A stretch of DNA of 64,000 nucleotides from Modestobacter sp. VKM Ac-2977 (GCF_026968045.1 NZ_JAPVBQ010000002.1:1033580-1097579); one strand, 5' to 3'; shown: positions 54,639-63,165, counted from the first letter of the stretch. Notes: generated from the sequence alone by a model not told the origin. Numbers and translations are program-made.

Positions 54639-56345
54639 TCACACCTCGAGGACGGTGGGGATGATCATCGGGCGGCGGCGGTAGGTGTCCGACACCCACT
54701 TGCCGACCGTCCGGCGGATCACCTGGGACAGCCGGTGGGCGTCGACCTGGTCGTCGGCGGCCAGGGCCCGCTTCAGTTCCTCCTCGACCAGGGCGAGCGC
54801 CTCGGTGAAGGCGGCCGGGTCATCGGAGAAGCCCCGGGTCGACAGGTGCACCGGCCGCACGATGGTGCGGGTCGAGGGCTCGATGACCACGGTCAGCGCC
54901 ACGAAGCCCTCGTCGCCGAGGATCCGGCGGGCCTGCAGCGACTCCTCGCCGACGTCGCCGACGTTGAGCCCGTCGACGTAGACGTTGCCGATCGGCACGC
55001 TGCCCACGATCGACGCCTTGCCGTCGACCAGGTCGACGACGACGCCGTCCTCGGCCAGCAGGATGCGGTCGCGGCTCATCCCGGTCTCCTCGGCCAGCGC
55101 GGCGTGCGCCCGCAGGTGCCGCCACTCCCCGTGCACCGGCATCAGGTACCGCGGCTTGGCCACGTTGAGCAGGGTGCGCAGCTCCCCGGCCGGAGCGTGC
55201 CCGGAGACGTGCACCCGGGCCGTCTCCTTGTGCACCACGGTGGCGCCGAGCCGGGCCAGGCCGTTGATCACCTTGTAGACGGCGGTCTCGTTCCCGGGCA
55301 CCAGCGAGGACGCCAGGATGATCGTGTCGCCGGCCTCGATCGTGACCTGGTGGTGGTCGCCGCGGGCCATCCGGCCCAGCGCCGACAGCGGCTCCCCCTG
55401 CGAACCGGTGCTGACCAGCACCACCTGCTCGGGGGGCATCGCGGTGGCCTCGTCCAGCTTGACCATCAGCCCGGGTGCGACCCGGAGCAGGCCGAGGTCC
55501 TGGGCGACCCCCATGTTGCGGACCATCGACCGGCCCACGAACGCGACCTTGCGGCCGTGCGCGGCCGCGCTGTCGAGGACCTGCTGGATGCGGTGGACGT
55601 GGCTGGCGAAGCTGGAGACGATCAGCCGCTGCGAGGCGCGCTCGAACACCGAGTCCAGCACCGGGCCGATGCTGCGCTCGGAGGTGACGAACCCGGGCAC
55701 CTCGGCGTTGGTCGAGTCGCTGAGCAACAGGTCGATGCCCGCGACCCCGAGCCGGGCAAAGGCCCCGAGATCGGTGAGCACGCCGTCGAGCGGCAGCTGG
55801 TCCATCTTGAAGTCGCCGGTGTGCACCAGCGTGCCCGCCGGCGTGTGCACCGCCACGGCCAGAGCATCGGGGATGGAGTGGTTGACGCTGACGAACTCGC
55901 AGTGGAACCCACCCGCCAGGTGGTCGTCCCCGGCCGCCACCTCCACCAGCACCGGGTCGATCCGGTGCTCGCGCAGCTTGGCCTTGACCAGCGCGAGGGT
56001 GAACCGGGAGCCGACCAACGGGATGTCGGCGCGCAGCCGGAGCAGGTAGGGGACGGCGCCGATGTGGTCCTCGTGCCCGTGGGTCAGGACGACGGCGGCG
56101 ATGTCGTCCATCCGGTGCTCGATGACCCCGAAGTCGGGCAGGATCAGGTCGACGCCGGGCTGCTCCGCCTCGGGGAACAGCACCCCGCAGTCGATGATCA
56201 GCAGCTGGCCGTCGAACTCGAGCACGGCCATGTTCCGGCCGATCTCCCCGAGGCCGCCCAGCGCCATCACCCGCAGGCCGCCGGCCGGGAGGGGCGGCGG
56301 GGCCTTCAGGTCCAGGTGGGGCTGCGGGGAGTTCGACGTCGTCAC
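54639..56345 (-). CDS. rnj: Ribonuclease J
   Basis: A metallo-beta-lactamase/beta-CASP nuclease with endo- and 5'-exoribonuclease activity in mRNA decay and rRNA maturation. 568 residues. The zinc motif HGHEDH is at residues 89-94, with further ligands in HTGDFKMDQ and later HVSGHAPAGEL. The beta-CASP region includes FASHVHRIQQVLDSAA and STGSQGEPLSALGRMA, and a C-terminal oligomerisation domain follows. GTG 56345 overlaps the dapA stop (GTGA), so rnj is translated with dapA, as in M. tuberculosis Rv2752c-Rv2753c. Confidence 0.96.
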   Translation of the reverse strand: MTTSNSPQPHLDLKAPPPLPAGGLRVMALGGLGEIGRNMAVLEFDGQLLIIDCGVLFPEAEQPGVDLILPDFGVIEHRMDDIAAVVLTHGHEDHIGAVPYLLRLRADIPLVGSRFTLALVKAKLREHRIDPVLVEVAAGDDHLAGGFHCEFVSVNHSIPDALAVAVHTPAGTLVHTGDFKMDQLPLDGVLTDLGAFARLGVAGIDLLLSDSTNAEVPGFVTSERSIGPVLDSVFERASQRLIVSSFASHVHRIQQVLDSAAAHGRKVAFVGRSMVRNMGVAQDLGLLRVAPGLMVKLDEATAMPPEQVVLVSTGSQGEPLSALGRMARGDHHQVTIEAGDTIILASSLVPGNETAVYKVINGLARLGATVVHKETARVHVSGHAPAGELRTLLNVAKPRYLMPVHGEWRHLRAHAALAEETGMSRDRILLAEDGVVVDLVDGKASIVGSVPIGNVYVDGLNVGDVGEESLQARRILGDEGFVALTVVIEPSTRTIVRPVHLSTRGFSDDPAAFTEALALVEEELKRALAADDQVDAHRLSQVIRRTVGKWVSDTYRRRPMIIPTVLEV

Positions 56346-57250
56346 AGCACGACACCTCCTGCGGCGAGGTCCACGCGCAGCTGCGCCACCTGTTCCTCGG
56401 TGGCGTCCACGAGCGGCGGGCGCACCGGGCCGGACGGGAGCCCGAGCTCGCGCAGCGCCGCCTTGACCATGATCGTGCCCTGGGTGCGGAAGATGCCCGT
56501 GTACACCGGCAGCAACTCGTCGTTGACCTCTCGCGCCCGGGCCAGGTCGCCGGCCTCGACGGCGGCGATCAGCTCGGCCAGCCGGGTCCCGACCAGGTGC
56601 CCGACGACGCTCACCACGCCGACGGCCCCGACCGCGAGCAGCGGCAGGTTCAGCATGTCCTCACCGGAGTAGTAGGCGAGGTCGGTGCGGGCCAGGGTCT
56701 GCATGAGGGCGCCGAAGTCGCCCTTGGCGTCCTTGACCGCGACGATGTTCGGGTGCTCCGCGGCGCGGACCAGCGTCTCCACCTCGATGGGGACCACCGA
56801 GCGCGGCGGGATGTCGTAGAGCATCACCGGCAGGTCGGTGGAGTCGGCGACCGCGGTGAAGTGCCGCAGCAGGCCGGCCTGCGGGGGCTTGTTGTAGTAC
56901 GGGGTGACGACGAGCAGGCCGTGCACGCCGAGCCGGGCCGCCGACTGGGCCTTCTCGATGGAGTGCGCGGTGTCGTTCGTGCCGACGCCGGCGACCACCA
57001 TGGCCCGGTCACCGACGGCGTCCAGCACGGCCTCGAGCACCGCGTGCTGCTCGCCGTCGCTGATGGTCGGCGACTCACCCGTGGTCCCGAAGACGACCAG
57101 GCCATCGTGCGACTGCCGGTCGACGAGGTGCGCGGCGAGTTCCTGGGCGCCGGCGAGGTCGATCGTGCCGTCCTCGGCGAGCGGGGTGACCATCGCCGTG
57201 AGCACGCGCCCGAACGGTCGGGCGGGGTCCGTGGTCGTGGCCGGGGTCAT
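56342..57250 (-). CDS. dapA: 4-hydroxy-tetrahydrodipicolinate synthase
   Basis: Condenses pyruvate with aspartate semialdehyde, the first step of diaminopimelate and lysine synthesis. 302 residues, a TIM barrel. The Schiff-base Lys173 is in NIVAVKDAKG, the catalytic Tyr in VMLYDIPPRS, and the substrate motif is VVFGTTGESPTIS. ATG 57250 lies 7 nt after a TAGATT -10 hexamer whose first three bases are the folA stop codon. The frame is open to 57280, but the added residues precede the promoter. dapF, which acts later in the pathway, is 50 kb away in the same window. Confidence 0.97.
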   Translation of the reverse strand: MTPATTTDPARPFGRVLTAMVTPLAEDGTIDLAGAQELAAHLVDRQSHDGLVVFGTTGESPTISDGEQHAVLEAVLDAVGDRAMVVAGVGTNDTAHSIEKAQSAARLGVHGLLVVTPYYNKPPQAGLLRHFTAVADSTDLPVMLYDIPPRSVVPIEVETLVRAAEHPNIVAVKDAKGDFGALMQTLARTDLAYYSGEDMLNLPLLAVGAVGVVSVVGHLVGTRLAELIAAVEAGDLARAREVNDELLPVYTGIFRTQGTIMVKAALRELGLPSGPVRPPLVDATEEQVAQLRVDLAAGGVVL

Positions 57251-57257
57251 GGCCTGG

Positions 57258-57263
57258 AATCTA
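57258..57263 (-). promoter_or_regulatory. -10 hexamer TAGATT for dapA-rnj, overlapping the folA stop
   Basis: TAGATT on the minus strand is followed by a 7-nt spacer and the dapA ATG. Its TAG is also the stop codon of folA, so the dapA promoter is embedded in the end of the upstream gene. Confidence 0.6.
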
Positions 57264-57866
57264 CCGGCCCGCCCCGACACCCCCGGACCGCCCTGCGGCG
57301 ACCCAGATCTGCTCGTGCTCGGCGAGGACGCGGGTCACGAGGTCCGGGGCGACCGTCCCCCGCCCCCACTGGGTGACCCGGAAGCGGAGCCCGGTCGTCG
57401 ACTCCGACCACCCGGGGTCGGGCACCTGCGCACCCGGCGCCCAGTCCGGGCCCGGGCGGGGTGCCCAGGTGTCACCCGGCAGCTGCACGTCGACCTCGGT
57501 CACCACCAGCTCGTCGGCGTACGGGAGGAACGCCCCGTAGACCGCCCCGCCGCCGATCACCCACAGGTCGCCGTCCAGCTCGAGCGCCTCGGTCACCGAC
57601 CGGACCACCTGCGCCCCGGGCTCCGCCGGGTCCAGCGTCGAGCTGAGCACCACGTTGCGGCGGCCGGGCAGCGGCCGGAACCGCGCCGGCAGCGACTCCC
57701 AGGTGCGGCGGCCCATGACCACGGTGCCGCCGACGGTCAACGCCTTGAACAACCGCAGGTCCTCGGGCAGGTGCCAGGGCAGTGCGCCGTCCGCGCCGAT
57801 GACGCCGTCGGTGGTCTGGGCCCAGACCATCCGCACCGTGCGCCGCGGGGTCGCCGGATCGGTCAC
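57261..57866 (-). CDS. folA: Dihydrofolate reductase
   Basis: Regenerates tetrahydrofolate from the dihydrofolate that ThyA produces. The core (residues 10-170) has [28 protein letters not shown] with the catalytic acidic residue, [20 protein letters not shown] and [12 protein letters not shown]. At 201 residues it is about 30 longer than usual, owing to a C-terminal helix ([15 protein letters not shown]) and a Gly-rich end. GTG 57866 overlaps the thyA stop (GTGA). The gene is also known as dfrA in mycobacteria. Confidence 0.95.
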   Translation of the reverse strand: MTDPATPRRTVRMVWAQTTDGVIGADGALPWHLPEDLRLFKALTVGGTVVMGRRTWESLPARFRPLPGRRNVVLSSTLDPAEPGAQVVRSVTEALELDGDLWVIGGGAVYGAFLPYADELVVTEVDVQLPGDTWAPRPGPDWAPGAQVPDPGWSESTTGLRFRVTQWGRGTVAPDLVTRVLAEHEQIWVAAGRSGGVGAGR

Positions 57867-58684
57867 ACCGCCACCGCACCCCGGATGGCCGGGTGGTGCC
57901 GGTAGTCGACGACGCGGAAGTCCTCGTAGCGGTGGTCGAACAGCGACGGCGCCGGGTCGATCTCCAGCTGCGGGAAGGGCAGCACCTCCCGGGAGAGCTG
58001 CTCGCGCACCTGGGGCAGGTGGTTGCGGTAGATGTGGCAGTCCCCGCCGACCCAGATGAAGTCGCCCGGCTCGAGGCCGACCTGCTGGGCGACCATCCGG
58101 GTCAGCAGCGCGTAGCTGGCGATGTTGAACGGGACGCCGAGGAACAGGTCGGCGCTGCGCTGGTAGAGCTGGCAGGAGAGCTTGCCGTCGGCGACGTGGA
58201 ACTGGAACAGCGCGTGGCAGGGAGCCAGCGCCATCTCCGGCAGAGCGGCCACGTTCCACGCCGAGACCACCATCCGCCGGGAGTCCGGGTCGGTGCGCAG
58301 CGTGTCCAGGACGGCGGAGAGCTGGTCGATCGACCCGCCGTCCGGCGTGGGCCAGGACCGCCACTGGACGCCGTAGACCGGGCCGAGGCTGCCGTCCTCG
58401 GCCGCCCACTCGTCCCAGATCGAGACGCCGTGCTCCTTCAGCCAGCCGACGTTGCCCTCGCCGCGCAGGAACCACAGCAGCTCGTAGGCGATCGACTTGA
58501 AGTGCACCGACTTTGTCGTCACCAGCGGGAAGGAGCTGGACAGGTCGTAGCGCAGCCGCTCCCCGAACAGGCTCAGCGTGCCGGTGCCGGTGCGGTCGTC
58601 CTTCGGCGTCCCGGCCTCCAGGACCCGGCGGAGCAGGTCCTCGTACTGCGTGTCGACCTTCGGCTGGACGGCCACGTCGGGCAT
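57863..58684 (-). CDS. thyA: Thymidylate synthase (folate-consuming type)
   Basis: Methylates dUMP to dTMP with methylene-tetrahydrofolate, releasing dihydrofolate for FolA. 273 residues. Catalytic Cys156 is in [12 protein letters not shown], the dUMP-binding [17 protein letters not shown] and the C-terminal [14 protein letters not shown] are intact. ATG 58684 has GAGGAG 6 nt upstream. It is coupled to folA by overlap, and follows thyX by 46 bp. Confidence 0.97.
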   Translation of the reverse strand: MPDVAVQPKVDTQYEDLLRRVLEAGTPKDDRTGTGTLSLFGERLRYDLSSSFPLVTTKSVHFKSIAYELLWFLRGEGNVGWLKEHGVSIWDEWAAEDGSLGPVYGVQWRSWPTPDGGSIDQLSAVLDTLRTDPDSRRMVVSAWNVAALPEMALAPCHALFQFHVADGKLSCQLYQRSADLFLGVPFNIASYALLTRMVAQQVGLEPGDFIWVGGDCHIYRNHLPQVREQLSREVLPFPQLEIDPAPSLFDHRYEDFRVVDYRHHPAIRGAVAV

Positions 58685-58730
58685 GTCGACTCCTCGTCGC
58701 GATCGTGGGTGGGGATGGGACGGTGGCTGG

Positions 58731-59483
58731 TCAGCCCTCGGCGACCAGCGGGCTCGCGGCGACGGCGGTGCCGTCGGAGAGCTCGCTGATCCGGAAGTCA
58801 CCGAAGACGTGCGGGGCGGCACTCTGCAGCTCGCGCAGGCAGGCGATGGCCAGCTCGCGGATCTCGACGTCGGCGTGCTCGCTGGCCCGCATGGCCACGA
58901 AGTGCCGCCAGGCCCGGTAGTTGCCGGTGACGACGATGCGGGTCTCGGTGGCGTTCGGCAGCACCGAACGGGCTGCCTGCCGGGCCTGCTTGCGGCGCAG
59001 CGTCGCGTTCGGGACGTCGGCGAAGCGCTTCTCCAGCCCCTCGAGCAGCTCAGCGTAGGCGGCCAGTGCGGCATCGGTGGCGGCGAGGAACTTCTCGTGC
59101 AGCTCGGGGTCCTCGGCGATCACCGCCGGCTCGACGACGGCGGCGTCCTGCTCGGGCACGTAGCGCTGGGACAGTTGGCTGTAGGAGAAGTGCCGGTGCC
59201 GGATCAGCTCGTGGGTGAGCGAACGCGAGACGCCGGAGAGGTACATGGTCACGGTGCCGTGCTCGAGCACCGACAGGTGGCCGACCTCGAGGATGTGCCG
59301 CAGGTAGCCCTCGTTGGTCGCCGTGGTCGGGTTCGGCTTGGTCCAGGACTGGTAGCAGGCCCGCCCGGCGAACTCCGCGAGCGCCTGCCCGCCGTCGGCG
59401 TCGGTCTCCCAGGGCACGTCCGCCGGCGGGGTGAACTGCGTCTGCGCGACGACCTGCACCTTCAGGTGGGCGATGGCGGGCAC
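58731..59483 (-). CDS. thyX: Flavin-dependent thymidylate synthase
   Basis: Makes dTMP with FAD and NADPH, and yields tetrahydrofolate rather than dihydrofolate. 250 residues. The ThyX motif RHR-x7-S runs from Arg95 to Ser105 ([11 protein letters not shown]). Other family segments are [28 protein letters not shown] and [25 protein letters not shown] 59483 follows a TACGCT -10 hexamer by 6 nt. Having both ThyX and ThyA in one gene run is also seen in mycobacteria. Confidence 0.97.
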   Translation of the reverse strand: MPAIAHLKVQVVAQTQFTPPADVPWETDADGGQALAEFAGRACYQSWTKPNPTTATNEGYLRHILEVGHLSVLEHGTVTMYLSGVSRSLTHELIRHRHFSYSQLSQRYVPEQDAAVVEPAVIAEDPELHEKFLAATDAALAAYAELLEGLEKRFADVPNATLRRKQARQAARSVLPNATETRIVVTGNYRAWRHFVAMRASEHADVEIRELAIACLRELQSAAPHVFGDFRISELSDGTAVAASPLVAEG

Positions 59484-59489
59484 CCGTCG

Positions 59490-59495
59490 AGCGTA
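59490..59495 (-). promoter_or_regulatory. -10 hexamer TACGCT for thyX-thyA-folA (leaderless)
   Basis: TACGCT on the minus strand has a 6-nt spacer to the GTG at 59483. The same hexamer and spacing occur before the GNAT gene at 62587. Confidence 0.58.
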
Positions 59496-59590
59496 CGGGG
59501 GGAGGCCGCTGTCCCCTGCACCAGCAGGGAGCCGCTGGACCCGGAGGACGACAGCAGCACCACCCGCCTCACCCCGGCTGCGAGCACCGT

Positions 59591-59643
59591 CGACGTCACC
59601 GTACCGCTTGATGTGGCGTCAGAGTGGTGCCATGCTGACGTCA
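59591..59643 (+). promoter_or_regulatory. Operator array of TGACGTCA-like sites and promoter of the RHH/DUF4097 locus
   Basis: Three related sites, CGACGTCA (59591-59598), TGGCGTCA (59614-59621) and TGACGTCA (59636-59643), are spaced 23 and 22 bp apart, about two helical turns. A promoter fits between them: -35 TTGATG at 59608-59613, 17-bp spacer, -10 CATGCT at 59631-59636. The last site overlaps the ATG of the first small frame. The arrangement suggests cooperative binding by the ribbon-helix-helix protein encoded downstream. Confidence 0.6.
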
Positions 59644-59780
59644 TGGAGAACTGGACGCACCTCGAGGACCTGCAGAAGGCCGTGGCACCACGCTCGCCGA
59701 AGACGCCGCCCGACGCACAGCCGCGCACCCGGCACCGCCACGGTCGCCGTCCACGCTGGCTCGGCGGCGGGTCGCAGTGA
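59643..59780 (+). CDS. Small basic peptide (45 aa)
   Basis: ATG 59643 lies 6 nt after the CATGCT -10 hexamer, as for a leaderless gene. The peptide (MENWTHLEDLQKAVAPRSP start) has a short amphipathic helix and then an Arg/His-rich tail (RTRHRHGRRPRWLGGGSQ). No family recognised. It precedes the RHH gene by 79 bp. It could be a real first gene of the locus or simply a transcribed leader. Confidence 0.4.
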   Translation: MENWTHLEDLQKAVAPRSPKTPPDAQPRTRHRHGRRPRWLGGGSQ

Positions 59781-59840
59781 GCCATCCCTCCCCCGGACCA
59801 GCGCCGGCGCAGCCGACCCCGCCGATCGCGCGGCCGCGGC

Positions 59841-59848
59841 TGACGTCA
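59841..59848 (+). promoter_or_regulatory. TGACGTCA site at the start of the RHH gene
   Basis: A perfect 8-bp palindrome, identical to the site at 59636-59643 and in the same context (GCTGACGTCA followed by ATGG). It lies 11 bp upstream of the RHH start codon. Confidence 0.45.
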
Positions 59849-59859
59849 CGATGGCGGCC

Positions 59860-60360
59860 ATGGACCTGACCGACTACGTCGACGCCCTCCGCAGCTCACT
59901 GACCACGGCCGCGGCGGCCGGCACCGAGCAGACGCAGGAGACCGCCCGGCTGCTCGCCGAGGCGCTGGAACCCGCCGTCCGGCTCACCGTCACCGAGGCC
60001 CTCTCGGCGATGGCCGCAGAGGTCACCGCCGCCTGGGACGGCGGGCTGGTCGACATCCGTGTCCGCGGCCGCGACCCCGAGGTCGTCGTCGTCCACGCCC
60101 CCGATCCCGGCCACGACCCGGAGCCGGCCCCAGGTCCTCCGCGCGACGAGCCCGAGGCCGACGACGACGGGGCCGTCGCCCGGATCAGCCTCCGGCTCCC
60201 CGAGGCACTGAAGTCCCGCGCTGAGACGGCTGCCGCCGCGGCCGGCCTCTCGCTCAACGCCTGGCTCGTCCGCGCCGTCGCCGACGGCCTGCGGGAACCG
60301 ACCGACCCGCCGCGCTCCGCGCGCGGCCCTCGCCGCTACTCCGGCTTCGCCCGGAGCTGA
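59860..60360 (+). CDS. Ribbon-helix-helix (HicB/Arc-type) DNA-binding protein
   Basis: 166 residues. The N-terminal part (MDLTDYVDALRSSLTTAA to GLVDIRVRGRDPEVVV) is helical with strands and resembles the conserved N-domain of actinobacterial HicB-like proteins paired with DUF4097. An acidic linker follows. The C-terminal RHH fold is VARISLRLPEALKSRAETAAAAAG, then SLNAWLVRAVADGL, matching the strand-helix-helix of HicB/Arc antitoxin-type regulators. No HicA-type toxin is next to it; the neighbour is DUF4097. ATG 59860 is chosen by family pattern (MDLT-YVD); ATG 59851 is possible. Confidence 0.82.
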   Translation: MDLTDYVDALRSSLTTAAAAGTEQTQETARLLAEALEPAVRLTVTEALSAMAAEVTAAWDGGLVDIRVRGRDPEVVVVHAPDPGHDPEPAPGPPRDEPEADDDGAVARISLRLPEALKSRAETAAAAAGLSLNAWLVRAVADGLREPTDPPRSARGPRRYSGFARS

Positions 60361-60376
60361 CAGACCTGGAGTCCCC

Positions 60377-61189
60377 GTGACCGTCCGAACCCACCGCTTC
60401 CCGCCGGCGGACCCACCCCGCACGATCGAGGTGCGCAACCCTGCCGGTCAGGTCGCCGTCCGCGCGGTGGAGAGCGCCACCGAGGTGGTGGTCACCGTCC
60501 AGGCGCTCGACGGAGCCGGCGAGCAGCTGCTCGACCGCATCGACGTGTCGGCCACCGGCACCGCGCTGCGTGTCGCGGCACCCGAACGACGCATGGCCCG
60601 GACCCCGCGGTACGGGATCGAGGTGACCACCCCGCCGGACGCGGACGTCACCATCGCGACCGCGTCCGCCGGTGCGGCACTGAGCGGGTCTCACGGCCGC
60701 GTCACCGTCACCACCGCCAGCGGTGACGTCACGGTCGAACACGCCGCCGAGCTCCAGGTCCGCTCGGCCAGCGGGGACGTGCGGACCAACCGGGTCGACG
60801 GTCCGCTCACGATCACGACCGCCTCCAGCGACCTGCACCTGGACGACGTCCGTGGCCCGGTCGACGTGCGCACCGCCTCCGGCGACGTGGTGCTCGGCCG
60901 GGTGGCGACCGACGTGTCCGCGAAGACGGCGTCGGGGGACGTCCGCGTGGAGCGGGCCGTCTCGGGCACGGTCCGGGTCACCACGGTCTCCGGCGACACG
61001 ACGATCGCCGTCGAGCCCGGCCTGCGAGTGTGGCTCGACGTGCAGAGCATCTCCGGCCGGTTGACCTCCGACCTCGACGCCGACACCCCCGGCTCGGGCA
61101 CGACCCAGGGAGAACCCCTCTCCCTCCTGCTCACCTCGGTCTCCGGCGACCTGCGCCTGCGCCGCGCCACTGTTCCCCCGGGGCGCTGA
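60377..61189 (+). CDS. DUF4097 beta-helix-like protein
   Basis: 270 residues made of repeating short strands with the pattern V-x-T-A-S-G-D-V (TVTTASGDVTVEHA, QVRSASGDVRTNRV, DVRTASGDVVLGRV, SAKTASGDVRVERA, RVTTVSGDTTIAVE). This is a DUF4097-type parallel beta-helix. There is no signal peptide or anchor, so it should be cytoplasmic. It starts 16 bp after the RHH gene and is surely co-transcribed; the two are commonly paired in actinobacteria from memory. The function of the pair is unknown. A weak hairpin (61194-61200 with 61216-61222) follows. Confidence 0.88.
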   Translation: MTVRTHRFPPADPPRTIEVRNPAGQVAVRAVESATEVVVTVQALDGAGEQLLDRIDVSATGTALRVAAPERRMARTPRYGIEVTTPPDADVTIATASAGAALSGSHGRVTVTTASGDVTVEHAAELQVRSASGDVRTNRVDGPLTITTASSDLHLDDVRGPVDVRTASGDVVLGRVATDVSAKTASGDVRVERAVSGTVRVTTVSGDTTIAVEPGLRVWLDVQSISGRLTSDLDADTPGSGTTQGEPLSLLLTSVSGDLRLRRATVPPGR

Positions 61190-61201
61190 TCCAGGAGGCG
61201 T

Positions 61202-62428
61202 TCAGCTGGGGGCGGCGCCTCCGGCGACGGCGGAGCCCAGGACGGGGGCCAGGTCACCCAGGCCGGCCACCACCACCTCGTCCAGGGCCATCCAGCCGGC
61301 CATCAGCCGGAGCTCGTCGGCCAGTGCGGCGGCGACCTCGGCGGTGTCGACACCCGGCTCGGCGAAGGCGCCCTGCACCCGCAGCACGCCGGCCTGCCGG
61401 TCGGCCTTCAGGTCGACGCGGGCGACGAGCCGGTCGCCGAGCAGGAACGGCAGCACGTAGTAGCCGTGCACCCGCTTCGCGGCCGGCGTGTAGATCTCCA
61501 GCCGGTAGCGGAACCCGAAGATGCGCTCGACCCGCGGGCGCTCCCACACCAGGGAGTCGAACGGGGACAGCAGCGCACGGGCCCGGACCCACCGTGGCCG
61601 TCGTGCCTGCGGGTCCAGCCAGGCCGGCCGGTCCCAGCCCACCACCTCGACCGGTTGCAGCTCGCCGGCATCGGCCAGCTCGGCGATCGCCGTCCGGGCG
61701 TCGACCGGGGCGAGCCGGAAGTAGTCGCGCAGGTCGAACTCGGTGGCCACCCCCAGCGCCCGGGACGCCGTGCGGACCAGCTCCCGGACGGCGTCCGACC
61801 GCTCCGGGGTCGGCGCCTGGTAAACGGCGCGCGGCAGGACCCGCTCCGGGAGGTCGTAGACCCGCTCGAAGCCGGCCGTGCGCCCGCGCGCGGTGAGTGC
61901 ACCGGTGAAGAACAGGTACTCCAGTGCAGCCTTGCCGGCGTGCCAGTTCCACATGCTGCCCGGCCGGTTGGGCCGTTCCTCCTGCAGCTGGCTGGCCCGG
62001 ATCGGCCCGTCGGTGCGCACCCGCGCCAGCAACGACGCCACGTACTCCGGGCGCTCCTGCTGCACCCGGGTCATCGAGCCCCACGCCTCCCGGTCGGCCG
62101 CGGCCATCCGCCAGCGCAGGTGCGGGTGGAGCCGGGCCGGCAGGAACGACGCCTCGTGCGCCCAGTACTCGAAGACGTCGTGCCGCCGGTTCGAGACGGC
62201 GTCGAGGTCGCTGCGCGGGTAGGGACCCAGCCGGCTGAAGAAGGGGAGGTAATGCGACCGGGACAGCACGTTGACCGAGTCGATCTGCACCACGGCCAGC
62301 CGCTCGGCGATCCGGCGCAGCTGCCGGGTGCCGACGCTGCCGGTGGGCCGCGGCTCGGCGAAACCCTGGGCGGCCAGGGCGATGCGGCGGGCCAGCCCGG
62401 CGGGCAGCCGCTCGACGGAGGACGTCAC
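61202..62428 (-). CDS. YcaQ/AlkX-type winged-helix DNA glycosylase
   Basis: About 408 residues of the HTH_42 family, whose characterised members unhook DNA interstrand crosslinks. The catalytic motif region reads AVVQIDSVNVLSRSHYLPFFSRLG, with Gln48 and Asp50 giving Q-x-D, the YcaQ/AlkX form, rather than the Q-x-Q of AlkZ. Further hallmarks are VFEYWAHEASFLP, HAGKAALEYLFFTG, LLSPFDSLVWERPRVERIFGFRYRLEIYTPAAKRVHGYYVLPFL. GTG 62428 lies 7 nt after a CAGGAT -10 hexamer (62436-62441); GTG 62464 would add 12 residues. Confidence 0.88.
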   Translation of the reverse strand: MTSSVERLPAGLARRIALAAQGFAEPRPTGSVGTRQLRRIAERLAVVQIDSVNVLSRSHYLPFFSRLGPYPRSDLDAVSNRRHDVFEYWAHEASFLPARLHPHLRWRMAAADREAWGSMTRVQQERPEYVASLLARVRTDGPIRASQLQEERPNRPGSMWNWHAGKAALEYLFFTGALTARGRTAGFERVYDLPERVLPRAVYQAPTPERSDAVRELVRTASRALGVATEFDLRDYFRLAPVDARTAIAELADAGELQPVEVVGWDRPAWLDPQARRPRWVRARALLSPFDSLVWERPRVERIFGFRYRLEIYTPAAKRVHGYYVLPFLLGDRLVARVDLKADRQAGVLRVQGAFAEPGVDTAEVAAALADELRLMAGWMALDEVVVAGLGDLAPVLGSAVAGGAAPS

Positions 62429-62574
62429 CCCGCCGATCCTGCCCTGCCGGTCCGACACTGCCACCCGACCGACTCAGGGGTACTGCGGGTGCACCCAGCG
62501 TCCACGCTGGGCCGGGCGGCCCACTGCGGCCGGCCGTGCCCGAACGGGACGCCGACGTCACCGAGCCCACCGCC

Positions 62575-62580
62575 TACGCT
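62575..62580 (+). promoter_or_regulatory. -10 hexamer TACGCT for the GNAT gene (leaderless)
   Basis: TACGCT is followed by a 6-nt spacer and the GTG at 62587, identical to the thyX arrangement. It decides the start against the in-frame GTG at 62536. Confidence 0.58.
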
Positions 62581-62586
62581 GCCCCG

Positions 62587-63165
62587 GTGGAGCTGCCGAA
62601 GGGACGCGGACTGACCGGCCGCGCCGACGTGTCCGTACGACCGGCGGCCGCCGCGGACGCAGAGGCGATCGCCCGCGTCCAAGTGGTCACCTGGCGGACC
62701 GCCTACCGCTCCCTCCTCCCGGCACAGGTGCTCGACGAGTGGGACGACGACGCCGCCACGACGACCTGGCGGACGGCAGTGGCCGCGCCCCCGACGTCCG
62801 AGCACGGCGTCCTGGTCGCCGTGGACTCGGGGACCGTGGTCGGGTTCGCCGCCTACGGCCCCACGGACGACCCCGACGTCGCCGAGCTCGCCACCCTGCT
62901 CGTCGAGCCCCGTTGGGGCCGGCGTGGTCACGGGAGCCGACTGCTCGCTGCGGTCGCCGACCTGGCCACCGAGCGCAGGGTCCGCTCCCTGCACACGTGG
63001 GTCCCCGAGGACGACCTGGTGACCGGACGGTTCCTCGGCTCGGCGGGCTGGGCATCGGACGGGTGGACACGGACGCTGGACACCGGCGCCGCCCCGCTGT
63101 CCCAGCTCCGCTGGACGACGCGGCTGGACGACGACGACCACGACGAGGAGCGAGCAGCACCGTGA
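62587..63165 (+). CDS. GNAT-family N-acetyltransferase
   Basis: About 192 residues of the GNAT fold. VSVRPAAAADAEAIARVQVVTWRTAYRSLLPA is the typical N-terminal strand-helix. The acetyl-CoA motif is LVEPRWGRRGHGSRLLAAVADLA (R-x2-G-x-G pattern). RVRSLHTWVPEDD and GRFLGSAGWASDGW form the C-terminal strands. The acceptor is unknown. Its stop overlaps the next start (GTGA), so it is translated together with the DUF2461 gene. Confidence 0.9.
   Translation: MELPKGRGLTGRADVSVRPAAAADAEAIARVQVVTWRTAYRSLLPAQVLDEWDDDAATTTWRTAVAAPPTSEHGVLVAVDSGTVVGFAAYGPTDDPDVAELATLLVEPRWGRRGHGSRLLAAVADLATERRVRSLHTWVPEDDLVTGRFLGSAGWASDGWTRTLDTGAAPLSQLRWTTRLDDDDHDEERAAP

Noticed and set aside
54735..56672. 645-codon plus-strand open frame
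   Set aside because: It is the mirror of rnj and dapA, both with clear catalytic motifs and coupled starts. The product has His/Gly/Val-rich composition typical of antisense frames.
59860..61189. Classical HicAB toxin-antitoxin pair
   Set aside because: The RHH protein resembles HicB-type antitoxins, but neither neighbour has the small HicA dsRBD-like toxin fold; DUF4097 is a beta-helix.
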